DNA of 64,000 nucleotides from Leptolyngbya ohadii IS1 (GCF_002215035.1 NZ_NKFP01000006.1:1872530-1936529), one strand, 5' to 3'. Positions 1 through 8,904 are shown, counted from the stretch's first letter. The notes: generated from the sequence alone by a model not told the origin. A program made the numbers and translations.

Positions 1-529
1 TCAGGTAGTCCATAAAGCTGAGATTGATGGCATCCCCCACAATAAAGGTTGCCGGATCGCCCACAATAGTCAGCAGTCCGGCACTATTTGCCACAAACAC
101 CATCAGAATTAGCAGCGGCACAAAATCAACCCCAACCTCCTCTGCCATTGGCGGAATTAGCGGAGCCAGCAGCATCACGGTCGTTGCGTTGGGCAGTACG
201 GCACAGATGGGGGTGGTAATCGCCACAATTCCCAGCAGCAGCCGTTTTCCCTGCCCCTTCGCCAGAATTACCATCTGGGTCGCCAGATAATCGAAGATTT
301 TGGTAGGTTCAAAGGCACGAACCAGCACCATGACCCCAAAAAAGAGTGCCAGTGTGGAATAGCTGCCGCCAACATATTCGATCGCCTCTGTCAGGGTCAT
401 AACGTTGGCAAAGACCAGCAGCAGTGCCCCCAAAAAAGCTGCCACCGTCAGGTGAATCCACTCGGTCATGACGAGCAAGATCACGCTCAAAAATGTCGCC
501 CCTGCGACCCACGCCTGCCAATTTTCCAT
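1..529 (-). CDS. SLC13/ArsB-NhaD-type permease, N-terminal part (runs off the window)
   Basis: The minus strand reads from an ATG at 529-527 without a stop to base 1, giving 176 residues of a protein that continues outside the window. It starts MENWQAWVAG and shows hydrophobic segments near residues 8-24, 26-43 and 55-70, then a helix-loop with the motif AVLPNATTVMLLAPL and, near residue 158, TIVGDPATFIVGDAIN. An NA-TTVM loop followed by GDPA is typical of the ion transporter superfamily (ArsB, NhaD, P protein, DASS/SLC13), which moves anions or exchanges Na+/H+ across the cytoplasmic membrane. The substrate cannot be told from this half. The gene diverges from lgt across a 600-bp spacer. Confidence 0.8.
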   Translation of the reverse strand, partial: MENWQAWVAGATFLSVILLVMTEWIHLTVAAFLGALLLVFANVMTLTEAIEYVGGSYSTLALFFGVMVLVRAFEPTKIFDYLATQMVILAKGQGKRLLLGIVAITTPICAVLPNATTVMLLAPLIPPMAEEVGVDFVPLLILMVFVANSAGLLTIVGDPATFIVGDAINLSFMDYL

Positions 530-1018
530 GTTCCTCGCTTCTCCAATAAACAAACCACACCTGGGAAGCTGAGGAGCCAGATCCTTGCAGCCGTCTATTT
601 TCCAGAAAAGCGTTCGAGAAAAGGACGAATAGAACGGTACAAAAATGCTGTCTCTTCAGTCTTCTCCCGCTGCCGACGGAGTTAGCTGACGGGCTAAGGC
701 TGGGAGATGCCCTTCTGCGATCGCTGTACAAACCGGAATTTATCTCCGCTGTACCGCCGCAAATACGCCCCAAGAGATGGTTCCTCCGTTTCGATTGCCC
801 GATTAAGCAGGTTCAGGCGATCGAATTAGGCTGACTTTTTGATGTCACTTTCTATTTCTAACTTTATTCCTTTCAACCCAATTCAGGCGACGCGAAGCCG
901 TTCCCTCTTTGAGGTCATCAGATTGGCGATCGTCCAAATTGGCTTCATCGTACCACTGTCCTCCAAACAGGAGTGTTATCCGCAGATTGAATGCAGATTT
1001 TCCCGTTCCCTGAAATCG

Positions 1019-1105
1019 ATGCACGCAAGTGGATGGAGACAAACCAATGGAGACAAGGTAATCGGGCAAGTCGATCGGGGCAAGTCGATGCAGGCAAGTC
1101 GATTA
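1019..1105. repeat. Degenerate tandem repeats in the permease-lgt spacer
   Basis: The spacer 530-1140 has no convincing gene. Its right part carries reiterated short words: two copies of a TGGAGACAA unit near 1034-1058 and three copies of GCAAGTCGAT near 1067-1105. The units are imperfect and not seen elsewhere in the window. The left part (530-1010) shows nothing I can name. Confidence 0.5.
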
Positions 1106-1140
1106 CAATCAAGGGGATTGCTCTTTCCGCTTGAGGCGTT

Positions 1141-2052
1141 ATGCAATTGAACTGGCACCTAAACTGGCAATTCGACTGGCTCTCGCCAGCTGTTTTTACT
1201 TCCCCCGGTCCCATGGTTGGACCCCTGCCGATCCGCTGGTACGGATTGCTGATTGCCTCTGCTGTCCTGATCGGGGTAACGCTATCGACCTATCTGGCAA
1301 AGAAACGGGGTGTCAATCCTGACTTGATTAGCGATTTAGCGATCTGGCTGGTGGTGGCAGCGATTCCATCGGCGCGGCTCTACTATGTGGCATTTGAGTG
1401 GGACAAGTACGCCAACAATCCAGCGGAGGCTCTGGCGATCTGGCACGGCGGCATTGCGATTCACGGTGCCATTATTGGGGGGGCGATCGCAGCGCTAATT
1501 TTTGCCAAGCTAAATAAGGTTCCCTTCTGGCAGCTGGCGGATCTGGTGGCTCCTTCCCTGATTCTGGGACAGGCGATCGGGCGATGGGGAAATTTCTTTA
1601 ACTCCGAAGCCTTTGGACGACCAACGGATTTGCCCTGGAAGCTCTACATTCCTCTGGCGCAGCGTCCTCCCGGCTACACCCAGTTTGAATATTTCCATCC
1701 GACGTTTCTTTACGAATCGCTGTGGAATTTGGGCGTATTCGCCATCCTGATGGTGCTGTTTTTCCGGGGACTGCGCGGCAAGCCTGCGCTAAAGCTGGGA
1801 ACTCTGTTTCTCACTTATCTGATGTGCTACAGCCTGGGGCGCTTCTGGATTGAGGGGCTGCGAATGGATAGCCTGATGCTGGGTCCGCTGCGAATTGCCC
1901 AGGTGGTGAGTCTGGTGGGCGTGGCGATCGGGGCGATCGGCTTACTGTGGCTCTATGGGCTAAATCGGTTTTTGCCGGATGTGGTGTCGAGCGAGGAAGC
2001 AGAGGCATCTGCCCAATCTAGCTCCGAACGATCCGACAAGACCCAGGTATAA
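1141..2052 (+). CDS. lgt: Prolipoprotein diacylglyceryl transferase Lgt
   Basis: Lgt transfers diacylglycerol from phosphatidylglycerol to the lipobox cysteine of prolipoproteins, the first step of lipoprotein maturation at the cytoplasmic membrane. The 303-residue product has seven likely membrane segments. It shows PIRWYG near residue 30, [13 protein letters not shown] near 101-113 (conserved His) and the Lgt signature [13 protein letters not shown] near 144-156. Its length is normal for the family, apart from a Ser/Glu-rich, probably disordered tail ([16 protein letters not shown]). The ATG at 1141 follows GAGGCG. cobM lies about 190 bp downstream on the same strand. Confidence 0.95.
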   Translation: MQLNWHLNWQFDWLSPAVFTSPGPMVGPLPIRWYGLLIASAVLIGVTLSTYLAKKRGVNPDLISDLAIWLVVAAIPSARLYYVAFEWDKYANNPAEALAIWHGGIAIHGAIIGGAIAALIFAKLNKVPFWQLADLVAPSLILGQAIGRWGNFFNSEAFGRPTDLPWKLYIPLAQRPPGYTQFEYFHPTFLYESLWNLGVFAILMVLFFRGLRGKPALKLGTLFLTYLMCYSLGRFWIEGLRMDSLMLGPLRIAQVVSLVGVAIGAIGLLWLYGLNRFLPDVVSSEEAEASAQSSSERSDKTQV

Positions 2053-2085
2053 ATTAATTCCGGAGACTGACGAATTACTGGAAAA

Positions 2086-2114
2086 GAAAAAAGCCCCGAA
2101 GTAACCTTCAGGGC
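2086..2114 (-). terminator. Intrinsic terminator facing left, between two rightward genes
   Basis: On the minus strand a hairpin (GCCCTGAAG, 4-nt loop, CTTCGGGGC; one mismatched pair; 2093-2114) is followed by a run of six T, then CTTTTCC. The T-run is on the minus side only, so it should stop leftward transcription, although both flanking genes point right. It may end an antisense or small RNA starting within or near the cobM leader. Confidence 0.6.
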
Positions 2115-2240
2115 ATGAATCAGGGTGCATCTATCCCTACTTTCACCGATCGCCTAAGCCTTTGTGGGAATTTACGCAGCGAGTTTATCCAGTTTTTACA
2201 GAGGCTCCCCCTTTGTCAAAGTTTTTACAGAGAAAGCAAG

Positions 2241-3095
2241 ATGACGATTCAATTTGACCTGCGCCCTGCTTCAGATCCATCTGAGGATCTGCCCGCGATC
2301 GCACCAGCGGTTTACATAGTGGGAGCAGGACCAGGCGACCCCGAGCTTTTGACGCTGAAGGCATATCGATTGCTGAACCAGGCAGATGTAATTCTGTTTG
2401 CCGATTCCCTGGTGCCAACGCCCGTTCTGCAAATGGTGCGCTCTGATGCGGAGGTGATTCGCACCGCCAACAAAACCCTGGAGGACATTCTGCCCGTGAT
2501 GATCGATCGGGTGCGATCGGGCAAATCAGTCGTGCGCCTCCACTCTGGCGATCCGAGCCTCTATGGTGCGGTACATGAACAAATGCAGGCACTTGCCGCC
2601 GCCGAAGTTCCCTTTGAGGTGATTCCCGGAATTAGCGCGTTTCAGCTTGCTGCCGCCAAACTCAAAGTCGAACTCACCGTGCCGGGACTGGTACAGACGA
2701 TTATTTTGACGCGCATCAGCGGACGCACCCAGGTTCCCGCCACCGAAGAACTTTCTTCCCTTGCCGCCCACCAAGCCAGCCTGTGCCTTTACCTGAGTGC
2801 CCGCCACGTCCGCGAAGCACAGGACAAACTGATGCAGCACTATCCGGCAGATACGCCCGTCGCCATCTGCTTTCGCCTGGGCTGGGCAGACGAGCAGATC
2901 TGGATTACGCCCCTCAGCCAAATGGCAGCCGTGACCGAGGAGAAAGACCTGATCCGCACGACGATGTACGTGATCAGCCCAGCTTTAAAGTCGATCGCTT
3001 CCAAGGAAACGGATGGAGCGGATGGAAACGAAGGGGATTTGTATCGATCGCGCCTCTACAACCCGGAACACAATCATCTGTTTCGCCCCCGATAA
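2241..3095 (+). CDS. cobM: Precorrin-4 C11-methyltransferase CobM
   Basis: CobM is the SAM-dependent methyltransferase that methylates C-11 of precorrin-4 in cobalamin (corrin ring) synthesis in the cytosol. The product shows the tetrapyrrole-methylase features in order: YIVGAGPGDPELLTLKA (SAM-binding GxGPGD), a D..LVP segment, VRLHSGDPSLYGA and EVIPGISAFQLAAAKL. I chose the ATG at 2241 (284 residues, MTIQFDLRP), behind AGAAAGCAAG. A longer in-frame start at 2115 would add 42 residues that do not look like the family. An acidic tail after ISPALKS is non-conserved. A lgt-cobM neighbourhood is, as I recall, common in cyanobacteria. Confidence 0.93.
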   Translation: MTIQFDLRPASDPSEDLPAIAPAVYIVGAGPGDPELLTLKAYRLLNQADVILFADSLVPTPVLQMVRSDAEVIRTANKTLEDILPVMIDRVRSGKSVVRLHSGDPSLYGAVHEQMQALAAAEVPFEVIPGISAFQLAAAKLKVELTVPGLVQTIILTRISGRTQVPATEELSSLAAHQASLCLYLSARHVREAQDKLMQHYPADTPVAICFRLGWADEQIWITPLSQMAAVTEEKDLIRTTMYVISPALKSIASKETDGADGNEGDLYRSRLYNPEHNHLFRPR

Positions 3096-3167
3096 ACCGA
3101 ATGCGGTGTTCCAAGCCAAAGGATTGGGGCGAGAAAAGCTGACCCATCAGCCACAAAAATAAGCGAC

Positions 3168-3199
3168 AAAAAAGGGGGCTTTTGCCCCCAATTGTTTAA
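3168..3199. terminator. Bidirectional terminator between cobM and the convergent membrane-protein gene
   Basis: A perfect 6-bp stem GGGGGC/GCCCCC (3174-3179 and 3184-3189) with a TTTT loop is flanked by A-runs on the left and AT-rich sequence on the right. It lies between the stop of cobM (+) and the stop of the gene at 3244-3657 (-), so it can serve both. Confidence 0.8.
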
Positions 3200-3243
3200 T
3201 TGAATCTTCGGATGAAGGTTCAGATAAATTTCTAACCGGGAAT

Positions 3244-3657
3244 TCAGGACTGCTGATGCATCTGCTGGTCAATGTAAAAATCGAGTGCTTCCTGTCCCAT
3301 CTGCTTGCCAATCCGCGACCAGATCAAGCCACCCACCACGGGAGTTAGGAGCAGAGCGATCGCCCAGGCAAACACCGTTGACACACCGATCGACATGAGT
3401 GCAGCGGCAAACCCAATGCCCAGTCCCAGCACCAGCCCTGCAAAGGGAAAAGCGACCTGAAGGCGCATCCAGCGAGACCCATATTCCATATTCGGATTTT
3501 TATACCAGCGTCCCATTTCCGCACGAACCGAGGCAGCGAAGGCTAAGCCCGATGTCAAACAGATAAATAGACCTGCGGCAAACAGAAAATAGGGCGGCTC
3601 ACTGGGTCTGGCATTAAAGAAGCTTTCAAGCTGATTCGGGTCTACAAAAGTATTCAT
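3244..3657 (-). CDS. Small membrane protein of unknown function
   Basis: This encodes 137 residues that I do not recognise. A hydrophilic N-terminus (MNTFVDPNQLESFFNARPSE) is followed by a first hydrophobic helix near residues 24-43, a basic/aromatic loop with RAEMGRWYKNPNMEYGSRW, and a Gly/Ala-rich hydrophobic stretch near 68-110 that could form one or two helices. The C-terminus is polar (GQEALDFYIDQQMHQQS). It is probably an inner-membrane or thylakoid protein with about three helices. It converges on cobM and is followed upstream by a 267-bp spacer, so it looks monocistronic. Codon use matches the neighbours. Confidence 0.75.
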   Translation of the reverse strand: MNTFVDPNQLESFFNARPSEPPYFLFAAGLFICLTSGLAFAASVRAEMGRWYKNPNMEYGSRWMRLQVAFPFAGLVLGLGIGFAAALMSIGVSTVFAWAIALLLTPVVGGLIWSRIGKQMGQEALDFYIDQQMHQQS

Positions 3658-3924
3658 GATGCTCTACCAACACAGCAAATTAGGGTTTACAAAACTTGGG
3701 TGAAAAAATTATTTCAGGTTCTAAGTCAGGGGGACGGCAGTAAGATAGTTCGCCCTTCTAAGACAAATGAACAATCAAAAATCTCGAAGTTTCAACAGAA
3801 AAGAGGTTCGGAGTTTCGCCCGGTCGATCGAGCTTCTATATAATTTGCAAACCGACCCAAAATCCAGCCTACAAACTAATAGAAACTCGACGAAAAATAG
3901 AGCCTGAATTATCCGATTTCTATT

Positions 3925-4704
3925 CTAGAGTCTGGAACCCGGTCTTGTGCTTTCAGTTTCCCGATAGACGGTTGCCTGCCGAGATTTACGCGTTAAGCCA
4001 ATCAGTCCTAACAGACCCAGTAGACCCAACCATCCCAGGTTATTGTTTCGATCGCCTCTTACATTCCGGTAGGTCGTAGTTGTGGTGGTTGTGGTCGTCG
4101 GACTGGGGCTAACGGTTGCCGCAGGGCTGGGAGAAGCGGGGGTCACGATAACCGTCGTTGAAGAGTTTCCTGGCGTAGTGCTGGTTGTCCCCGTACCAGA
4201 GTTTGTTCCGGTTCCGGTGGTTCCGGTCGTTCCCGTCGTGCCGGTTCCCGTAGTTCCGGTTCCGGTGGTTCCGGTTGTTCCGGTCGTGCCAGTTCCCGTC
4301 GTACCAGTGGTACCGGGGGAGGTCAGCGTCCCAGTGGAGCCAGGGGCGATCGTGCTACCGGTTCCCGTCGTGCCAGTTCCAGTGCTACCAGTTCCGGTGG
4401 TGCCGGTCGTTCCCGTCGTGCCAGTTCCCGCTGTCCCCGTTCCCGTTGTCCCTGCTCCGGTGGTTCCGGTCGTGCCAGTTCCCGTCGTGCCGGTGGTAGT
4501 CGTTCCCGTCGTGCCGGTGGTGCCGGTTCCCGTCGTACCAGTTCCAGTGCTACCGGTTCCCGTAGAAGTTGCGGTACCAGAAGTGCCAGTGCTGCCTGCC
4601 CCGCCTGCGGTTTGCGCCATTCCGGGCGCTGTCAGTGGAGCCGCCAGTAAGCCGATCGCAAACGCACTGACCCAAATTTTATGCTTTAGATTCATCGGAT
4701 TCAT
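3925..4704 (-). CDS. Secreted Thr-Gly-rich repeat protein with WGxxGxxG-type C-terminal anchor
   Basis: The protein starts with a signal peptide ([15 protein letters not shown]...TAPGMAQ). A long low-complexity stretch of TGT, TGTTG and GTTGT units fills about residues 30-165, then comes a Ser/Pro/Thr region. The C-terminus has [20 protein letters not shown], a glycine-rich hydrophobic helix followed by basic residues. That tail fits the WGxxGxxG family, a tripartite membrane-anchor or sorting signal found in bacteria. The product is likely exported and surface exposed. The start is uncertain: ATGs at 4740, 4716, 4704 and 4695 are in frame. I prefer 4704 because AAGGA lies about ten bases upstream. 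An in-frame start at 4851 would bury the signal peptide. Confidence 0.75.
   Translation of the reverse strand: MNPMNLKHKIWVSAFAIGLLAAPLTAPGMAQTAGGAGSTGTSGTATSTGTGSTGTGTTGTGTTGTTGTTTTGTTGTGTTGTTGAGTTGTGTAGTGTTGTTGTTGTGSTGTGTTGTGSTIAPGSTGTLTSPGTTGTTGTGTTGTTGTTGTGTTGTGTTGTTGTTGTGTNSGTGTTSTTPGNSSTTVIVTPASPSPAATVSPSPTTTTTTTTTYRNVRGDRNNNLGWLGLLGLLGLIGLTRKSRQATVYRETESTRPGSRL
4198..4600. repeat. Coding minisatellite of the Thr-Gly protein
   Basis: About 400 bp is built from 9-bp and 15-bp variants of (GTTCCGGTG)(GTTCCCGTC)(GTGCCAGTT), which encode Thr-Gly units on the minus strand. The array probably changes copy number by slippage. Its complement is open as a Val/Pro-rich reading frame, but that is only a by-product of the repeat. 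Confidence 0.85.
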
Positions 4705-4740
4705 ATCTGTCTTCATCCTTGTGTCAATCTTGGTGTTCAT

Positions 4741-4830
4741 CCCTGGAGAATTAGCCTCTGGAATTAATTTCAGAAATTGATTTCTGGTACTAACTTCTGG
4801 AACTAATCTCTGGATGAATTGCAGTTCTGC
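4741..4830. repeat. Degenerate repeats upstream of the Thr-Gly protein
   Basis: Five or six imperfect copies of a unit like TTCTGGAACTAAT (plus strand) fill this leader. The rest of the spacer to 5051 contains two HIP1-like CGATCG sites and no gene that I can support. Confidence 0.5.
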
Positions 4831-5051
4831 TAAGCGGTTCGATCGACGCACAAATTCCTGATTCAGGTGAAATCCGCTAACGCCTGATTTCTTACGGTTG
4901 CAATCAAAATAACAAAACCGATCGCCCCATACGTCTACCGTGAGAACAGCATGAAAAAGCGATCGGTTATATCAAAAGGAACACTCCGGGACAATCACAA
5001 GCACATTCGATCGATGTACTAAATGGATGTGCGTAGGAGAGGCAAAACTGC

Positions 5052-5867
5052 CTAAAAAGTATCTGAGGTTCCCTTCACTTCTGGCTCCTGCAAATTGCGC
5101 TCCTCGCTGCGAATTCGCTCATTGTCGCGAAATACCTGGGTTTGGAGAGCAGGCGGAAATTCGGTGCCGAGGGCTGACGCGATTTGTTCTGGTGGCTTGT
5201 TTCGCGTTTCAGACCGCAGGTAGTTGCCGTCATGAATTTCCGGAATTGGCTTCATTTTGTGGCTCGTTGTATAGTAACGATGGGTTTGTCCCTTATAGCC
5301 ACGCTGCTGCAAGGACTCCGCCGAAATCTTTTTCCGCAGTTTGATGATGGCATCCATGATTGCCTCCGGACGGGGCGGGCAACCGGGAATGTAGACATCG
5401 ATCGGCAGAATTTTATCCGCTCCGCGAATCGTGCTGGGCGAATCTGCACTGAACATGCCACCCGTAATCATGCAGGCTCCCATCGCGATCACGTATTTGG
5501 GGTCGGGCATCTGCTCATACAGGCGCAGGGTTGGCTGTGCCATCTTCATGGTGAGCGTGCCTGCCAGGATGATCAGGTCTGCCTGACGCGGAGATGCCCT
5601 CGGAATCAGCCCGTAGCGATCGAAGTCAAACCGAGATCCGATCAGCGCAGCAAATTCAATAAAACAGCAGGCAGTTCCATACAGCAGGGGCCAGAGGCTG
5701 GACAGTCGCGCCCAGTTGTACAGATCATCCACCGTCGTCAAAATCACGTTCTCTGACAACTGAGTGGTGACGCTGGGATAGGTCGCGGGATTAACAATCA
5801 GGTCAGTGGGGGGCAGGTCAGTAGGGAGGTCGCCCGGTTGACCCGATCGAGACGGATTGGTCATCAT
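5052..5867 (-). CDS. ndhK: NAD(P)H-quinone oxidoreductase subunit K, stand-alone copy
   Basis: NdhK is the peripheral-arm subunit of NDH-1 that carries iron-sulfur cluster N2, next to the plastoquinone site at the thylakoid membrane. All four ligand cysteines are present: C67-C68 in the ACCFIE motif, C132 in MGAC and C163 in PGCPPRPE. The product is 271 residues, near the family's usual size, with an extended hydrophilic C-terminus. Cyanobacteria normally carry ndhK between ndhC and ndhJ. Here neither is adjacent: upstream is a 2H phosphoesterase and downstream a Thr-Gly protein. A second, divergent NdhK copy is therefore likely, like psbG2/ndhK2 of some cyanobacteria, but this needs the rest of the genome. 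Confidence 0.92.
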   Translation of the reverse strand: MMTNPSRSGQPGDLPTDLPPTDLIVNPATYPSVTTQLSENVILTTVDDLYNWARLSSLWPLLYGTACCFIEFAALIGSRFDFDRYGLIPRASPRQADLIILAGTLTMKMAQPTLRLYEQMPDPKYVIAMGACMITGGMFSADSPSTIRGADKILPIDVYIPGCPPRPEAIMDAIIKLRKKISAESLQQRGYKGQTHRYYTTSHKMKPIPEIHDGNYLRSETRNKPPEQIASALGTEFPPALQTQVFRDNERIRSEERNLQEPEVKGTSDTF

Positions 5868-6049
5868 AGCTGCTTTAACCGCAGAGAGAGTCGATCGAAA
5901 AATGCAGATGACCCATAGCAGACTCCCGCACAGAGCAGGACTGCTGACAAGGATCGCCTCTTTACCCTATTTGCTACGTCTGCTTTTTACCTTCTACCAA
6001 AAGAAGTACTTCAATTCTGAGATCAAGCCTGAGGTCAAGCCTGGGAAAC

Positions 6050-6640
6050 CTAGCGCTCACTCAGAACTCGACCGCCCCTAAACTCAAATGCTTCTACTCG
6101 TTCCCAGGGTCCGCCTCGGTAAGACCAGAGCAGTAGCCCCTCCCCGTAGCCGTACATTGGTTCCCAGGCGATCGCTTCCTGTTCGTATTCCGCTCTCGCC
6201 ACTTCTGGCGCAACCTTATTTTGAATCGTGACGTGCGGCTTGTACTTTTGCCGATCCTGCGGGGTCAGCCAGGAATGCCAGCCCGTGCTGAGCCGTTGAT
6301 GCAGGTGAATCAGTTCAGGAGCCTCCAGCTCAGCCGCAAATCCCTTACCCAAGAAGCGAAGGCTGGGAAAAGCAAGAGGGAATCGGGCAATGTGGGTACA
6401 GAGCGCTTTTAGCGTCTCCCGAATATCTGACTCGTGTTCACCGGGCAATGCGTGAAACATCGTCACATGGGCGGACAGAAAATTACGATCGTGGGGAAAA
6501 TACTGCTGCCGTAGGGCATTAAGGCGATCGAAGCTGACGGAATCCAGTTTGAGGGTCAGAACCAGCGGTAAGGGCTTGAGGGCAAACTGATCAGCGTTCG
6601 ACAAAGGAGACGTCTGGTAGCGGGTTTGATAATGCGTCAT
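6050..6640 (-). CDS. 2'-5' RNA ligase/2H phosphoesterase family protein
   Basis: The 196-residue product carries the two HxT motifs of the 2H phosphoesterase superfamily, SAHVTMFHAL near residues 57-66 and YKPHVTIQNK near 134-143, about 77 residues apart, as expected for a bilobed LigT/CPDase fold. Such enzymes open 2',3'-cyclic nucleotides or join tRNA halves; the true substrate in cyanobacteria is not known to me. The C-terminal segment is rich in Trp, Tyr and Arg. It precedes ndhK on the same strand with a 180-bp spacer, so a joint transcript is possible but not shown. Confidence 0.85.
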   Translation of the reverse strand: MTHYQTRYQTSPLSNADQFALKPLPLVLTLKLDSVSFDRLNALRQQYFPHDRNFLSAHVTMFHALPGEHESDIRETLKALCTHIARFPLAFPSLRFLGKGFAAELEAPELIHLHQRLSTGWHSWLTPQDRQKYKPHVTIQNKVAPEVARAEYEQEAIAWEPMYGYGEGLLLWSYRGGPWERVEAFEFRGGRVLSER

Positions 6641-6659
6641 ATTATGTTTGCTTCTTATA

Positions 6660-6722
6660 TTCGCTTCGCTGTTCGGATTTGCTGTCCGAATTTACTGTTC
6701 GGGTTTGCTGTTCGGATTTACG
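6660..6722. repeat. Degenerate repeats of TGTTCGGATTTGC
   Basis: Four or five imperfect copies of a 12-13-bp unit (TGTTCGGATTTGC, TGTCCGAATTTAC, TGTTCGGGTTTGC, TGTTCGGATTTAC) stand in tandem just upstream of the 2H phosphoesterase. The rest of the spacer to 7151 is AT-rich and probably holds the promoter of the Hlip gene; no other gene is supported. Confidence 0.65.
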
Positions 6723-7151
6723 GTATTGGCATCAAAAATGGTGGACTGACAAAATACGGTGGACTCACACAGGTTCAAAACCAATTTGCGGTTAAAGAGT
6801 TTCCCCGTCAAAACTTTATTTCTTGTTTATCTTTCACGGATTTTCTATTGAGCTTTTCAGTTTTCTCTTTGCAGGTTTATCTGTGATTGTTTACTAATAC
6901 ATTACCAACACCTTCAGACAATCTACAGAGGTGAATATACCCGATGGATGATGGAATCTCGCCTCTGTAAGCCGGGGGACATTAACGCCAAACATCTCAC
7001 TCTTTAGACCTCTATAAGAACGAGTGCAGGTTAAAACTCCAGACAGACTTCAAGCCCTTCAGCATTGCACTAGGATGAACGCATCAATCGGAAATCGATT
7101 CACCCGATTTCAAGCACTATCAGTTAGCAGAAACAATCAAGGAGTTAAATC

Positions 7152-7346
7152 ATGGAAACTCGTTCTACCGATCTTCCCCCCGTTGCTAAGGCATACAACC
7201 AAATCGATCGCAACGCATTTGTCTTTGGCTGGAATCCCCAGGCAGAACTGTGGAATGGTCGTCTGGCAATGATCGGCTTCGTCGCATACCTGCTGTGGGA
7301 TCTGGGCGGTTACAGTGTTGTGCGCGATCTGTTCCACCTGGTATAG
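7152..7346 (+). CDS. High-light-inducible protein (one-helix chlorophyll a/b-binding family)
   Basis: The 64-residue product has the single conserved helix of Hlip/SCP proteins: FGWNPQAELWNGRLAMIGF at residues 25-43, with the E..NGR.AM chlorophyll- and partner-binding core, continued by a hydrophobic stretch to YLLWDLGG. Hlips dimerise in the thylakoid membrane, bind chlorophyll a and carotenoids, and protect photosystem assembly intermediates under strong light. The ATG at 7152 follows GGAG about seven bases upstream. The gene stands alone between two long spacers. Which Hlip subtype (HliA-D) it is cannot be settled by eye. Confidence 0.9.
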   Translation: METRSTDLPPVAKAYNQIDRNAFVFGWNPQAELWNGRLAMIGFVAYLLWDLGGYSVVRDLFHLV

Positions 7347-7386
7347 GTTTGTCTATCAGGGTGAGCGATCGCCCTGCTAGCAGGAT

Positions 7387-7594
7387 GCACCAGTTTTTCT
7401 AATCCTTAAGCGATTGAAGCGAAAAAGCGCTGCAAAACAGCAGATTACAGAGGCTCGATAGTGATTTAGAGCTAGAGCAATAATGGCAGATAATATCAAG
7501 CCGTTTGCTAGACAAACCGATTAATGCTGACCCTCTAGCTCCCCCCTTTCATCGCTCTTAATAGGTTTGGCAGACTGGATTAGAAAACTGGTGT
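7387..7594. other. Structured inverted-repeat element (candidate ncRNA or MITE-like remnant)
   Basis: Near-perfect arms, GCACCAGTTTTTCTAATCC (7387-7405) and GGATTAGAAAACTGGTG (7577-7593), differ by one T and enclose about 170 bp. Inside, GAGCTAGAG (7469-7477) pairs perfectly with CTCTAGCTC (7533-7541). Folded, this gives a long closing stem, a large internal bubble and an apical stem, about 207 nt in all. No gene is visible in the spacer 7347-8013. The architecture could be a stable RNA or a small non-autonomous element; strand is unknown. Confidence 0.4.
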
Positions 7595-8013
7595 AGCTTC
7601 AAACGAAACCAAACGAAACTGTGAGATTCGGCAGCGTTTTTGACTGCAATCCCTGTTTTCGCTTTCTGAGCGCAAATTGTGGGAACACTTGCCCGAAACA
7701 TCTCCCTAGAGAAACAGAATTTGAGCGGAAAAATCGCCAGTTTGATTGATTGCGATCGCTGGAGGAGTATGCTTAACTGTTGAATGTTAAGTTTTGTAAA
7801 CTAAGTGAGACAGCTTTGTGAGACGGGTTGGAGACGCTCATCAGGCGTAGGTTTCGTCGGATGTGTTCAATGCCGTTCGAGCTGCTGTCTAAAATCAGGT
7901 GCACAAAACCAGGTGACAAGTCAGTAGACGTACAAAAAGCAGGCATACAAAAAACAGGCATATCCACAGGAAAGTGTTCGGTGTCTGTCTCAGTAGAGTG
8001 AAGGAGTAGAAGG

Positions 8014-8790
8014 TTGACTGGCGTAACGTATAAGTATTTGCATCCGAGCGAGATTGAGCAAAAATCGGCATCCGAATCATCTTTGGCTCTCTCGATCGCG
8101 CTTGCAGTGATTGGAATTTGGGCAGTTAGCCTGATTGGTTTACTCTCCCTCGATCTGAGTCAAATTCCGGGCTGGGTTGTTCCGGTGGCAATGCTGTGGC
8201 AGATGTTCCTGTACACGGGACTGTTCATTACTGCCCACGATGCCATGCACGGTGCCATCTTTCCGGCGAACGTCAAGGTAAACAACGCGATCGGCACACT
8301 CTGCGTCCTGCTCTACGGCTTATTCTCCTATAAAAAGATGCTCAAAAAGCACTGGATGCACCACCATCATCCCGCCAGTGAACTTGACCCCGATTTTCAT
8401 GACGGCAAGCACAGGAACCCGGTGGTCTGGTATCTGCACTTCATGCAAAATTACTGGAGCTGGCGACGGCTGTTTGGACTGATGATCATCTTTAATCTCG
8501 TCGAGTTTTTCCTGCACGTTCCGGAGCGCAATCTCGTACTGTTCTGGGTTGTTCCTTCGATCGCAAGCTCCCTCCAGCTTTTCTTTTTCGGCACCTTCCT
8601 GCCCCACCGGGAGCCAAAGGGCGGCTATCCCAGCGTTCACCGCACAAAAACCTTTGCCCTGCCAACTCTCCTGTCGTTCCTCGCCTGCTATCACTTTGGC
8701 TACCACGAAGAACATCACGAGTATCCCCGTGTTCCCTGGTGGCGATTACCGCAAGTGTATCAAGCAAGACTGCAAAAGGTTCCTTCTTAG
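8014..8790 (+). CDS. crtW: Beta-carotene ketolase CrtW
   Basis: CrtW adds 4-keto groups to beta-ionone rings (echinenone, canthaxanthin) and belongs to the membrane fatty-acid-desaturase-like di-iron enzymes. The 258-residue product has the three histidine clusters: HDAMHG near residue 75, HWMHHHHPA near 112-120, and HEEHHEYPRVPWWRLP near 232-247, with hydrophobic helices between them. The length is normal. The start is TTG at 8014, preceded by AAGGAG and AAGG; no ATG fits before the first helix. It looks monocistronic, with a terminator about 115 bp downstream. A hydroxylase such as CrtR is less likely given the HEEHH-YP-VPWW ending. Confidence 0.92.
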   Translation: MTGVTYKYLHPSEIEQKSASESSLALSIALAVIGIWAVSLIGLLSLDLSQIPGWVVPVAMLWQMFLYTGLFITAHDAMHGAIFPANVKVNNAIGTLCVLLYGLFSYKKMLKKHWMHHHHPASELDPDFHDGKHRNPVVWYLHFMQNYWSWRRLFGLMIIFNLVEFFLHVPERNLVLFWVVPSIASSLQLFFFGTFLPHREPKGGYPSVHRTKTFALPTLLSFLACYHFGYHEEHHEYPRVPWWRLPQVYQARLQKVPS

Positions 8791-8904
8791 ATTCTCTGGA
8801 CTTGAATTACGGATTTGAGCAATCGCATCCTGTAGATAATCCTCAATCAAATTTCCAGAAACATCCTCTATTCTACTTTCACACTAACGACAGACAGCTT
8901 CCAG

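Noticed and set aside
309-773. 154-codon minus-strand frame at the left edge
   Set aside because: It is out of frame with the clearly membrane-type permease on the same strand (1-529) and encodes a random-looking sequence.
2115-2240. N-terminal extension of CobM from an ATG at 2115
   Set aside because: It overlaps the leader hairpin and the added residues precede the conserved start of the methylase fold.
4082-4780. Long plus-strand Val/Pro-rich open frame
   Set aside because: It is the complement of the Thr-Gly repeat gene; the repeat keeps several frames open. The minus-strand frame has the signal peptide and anchor.
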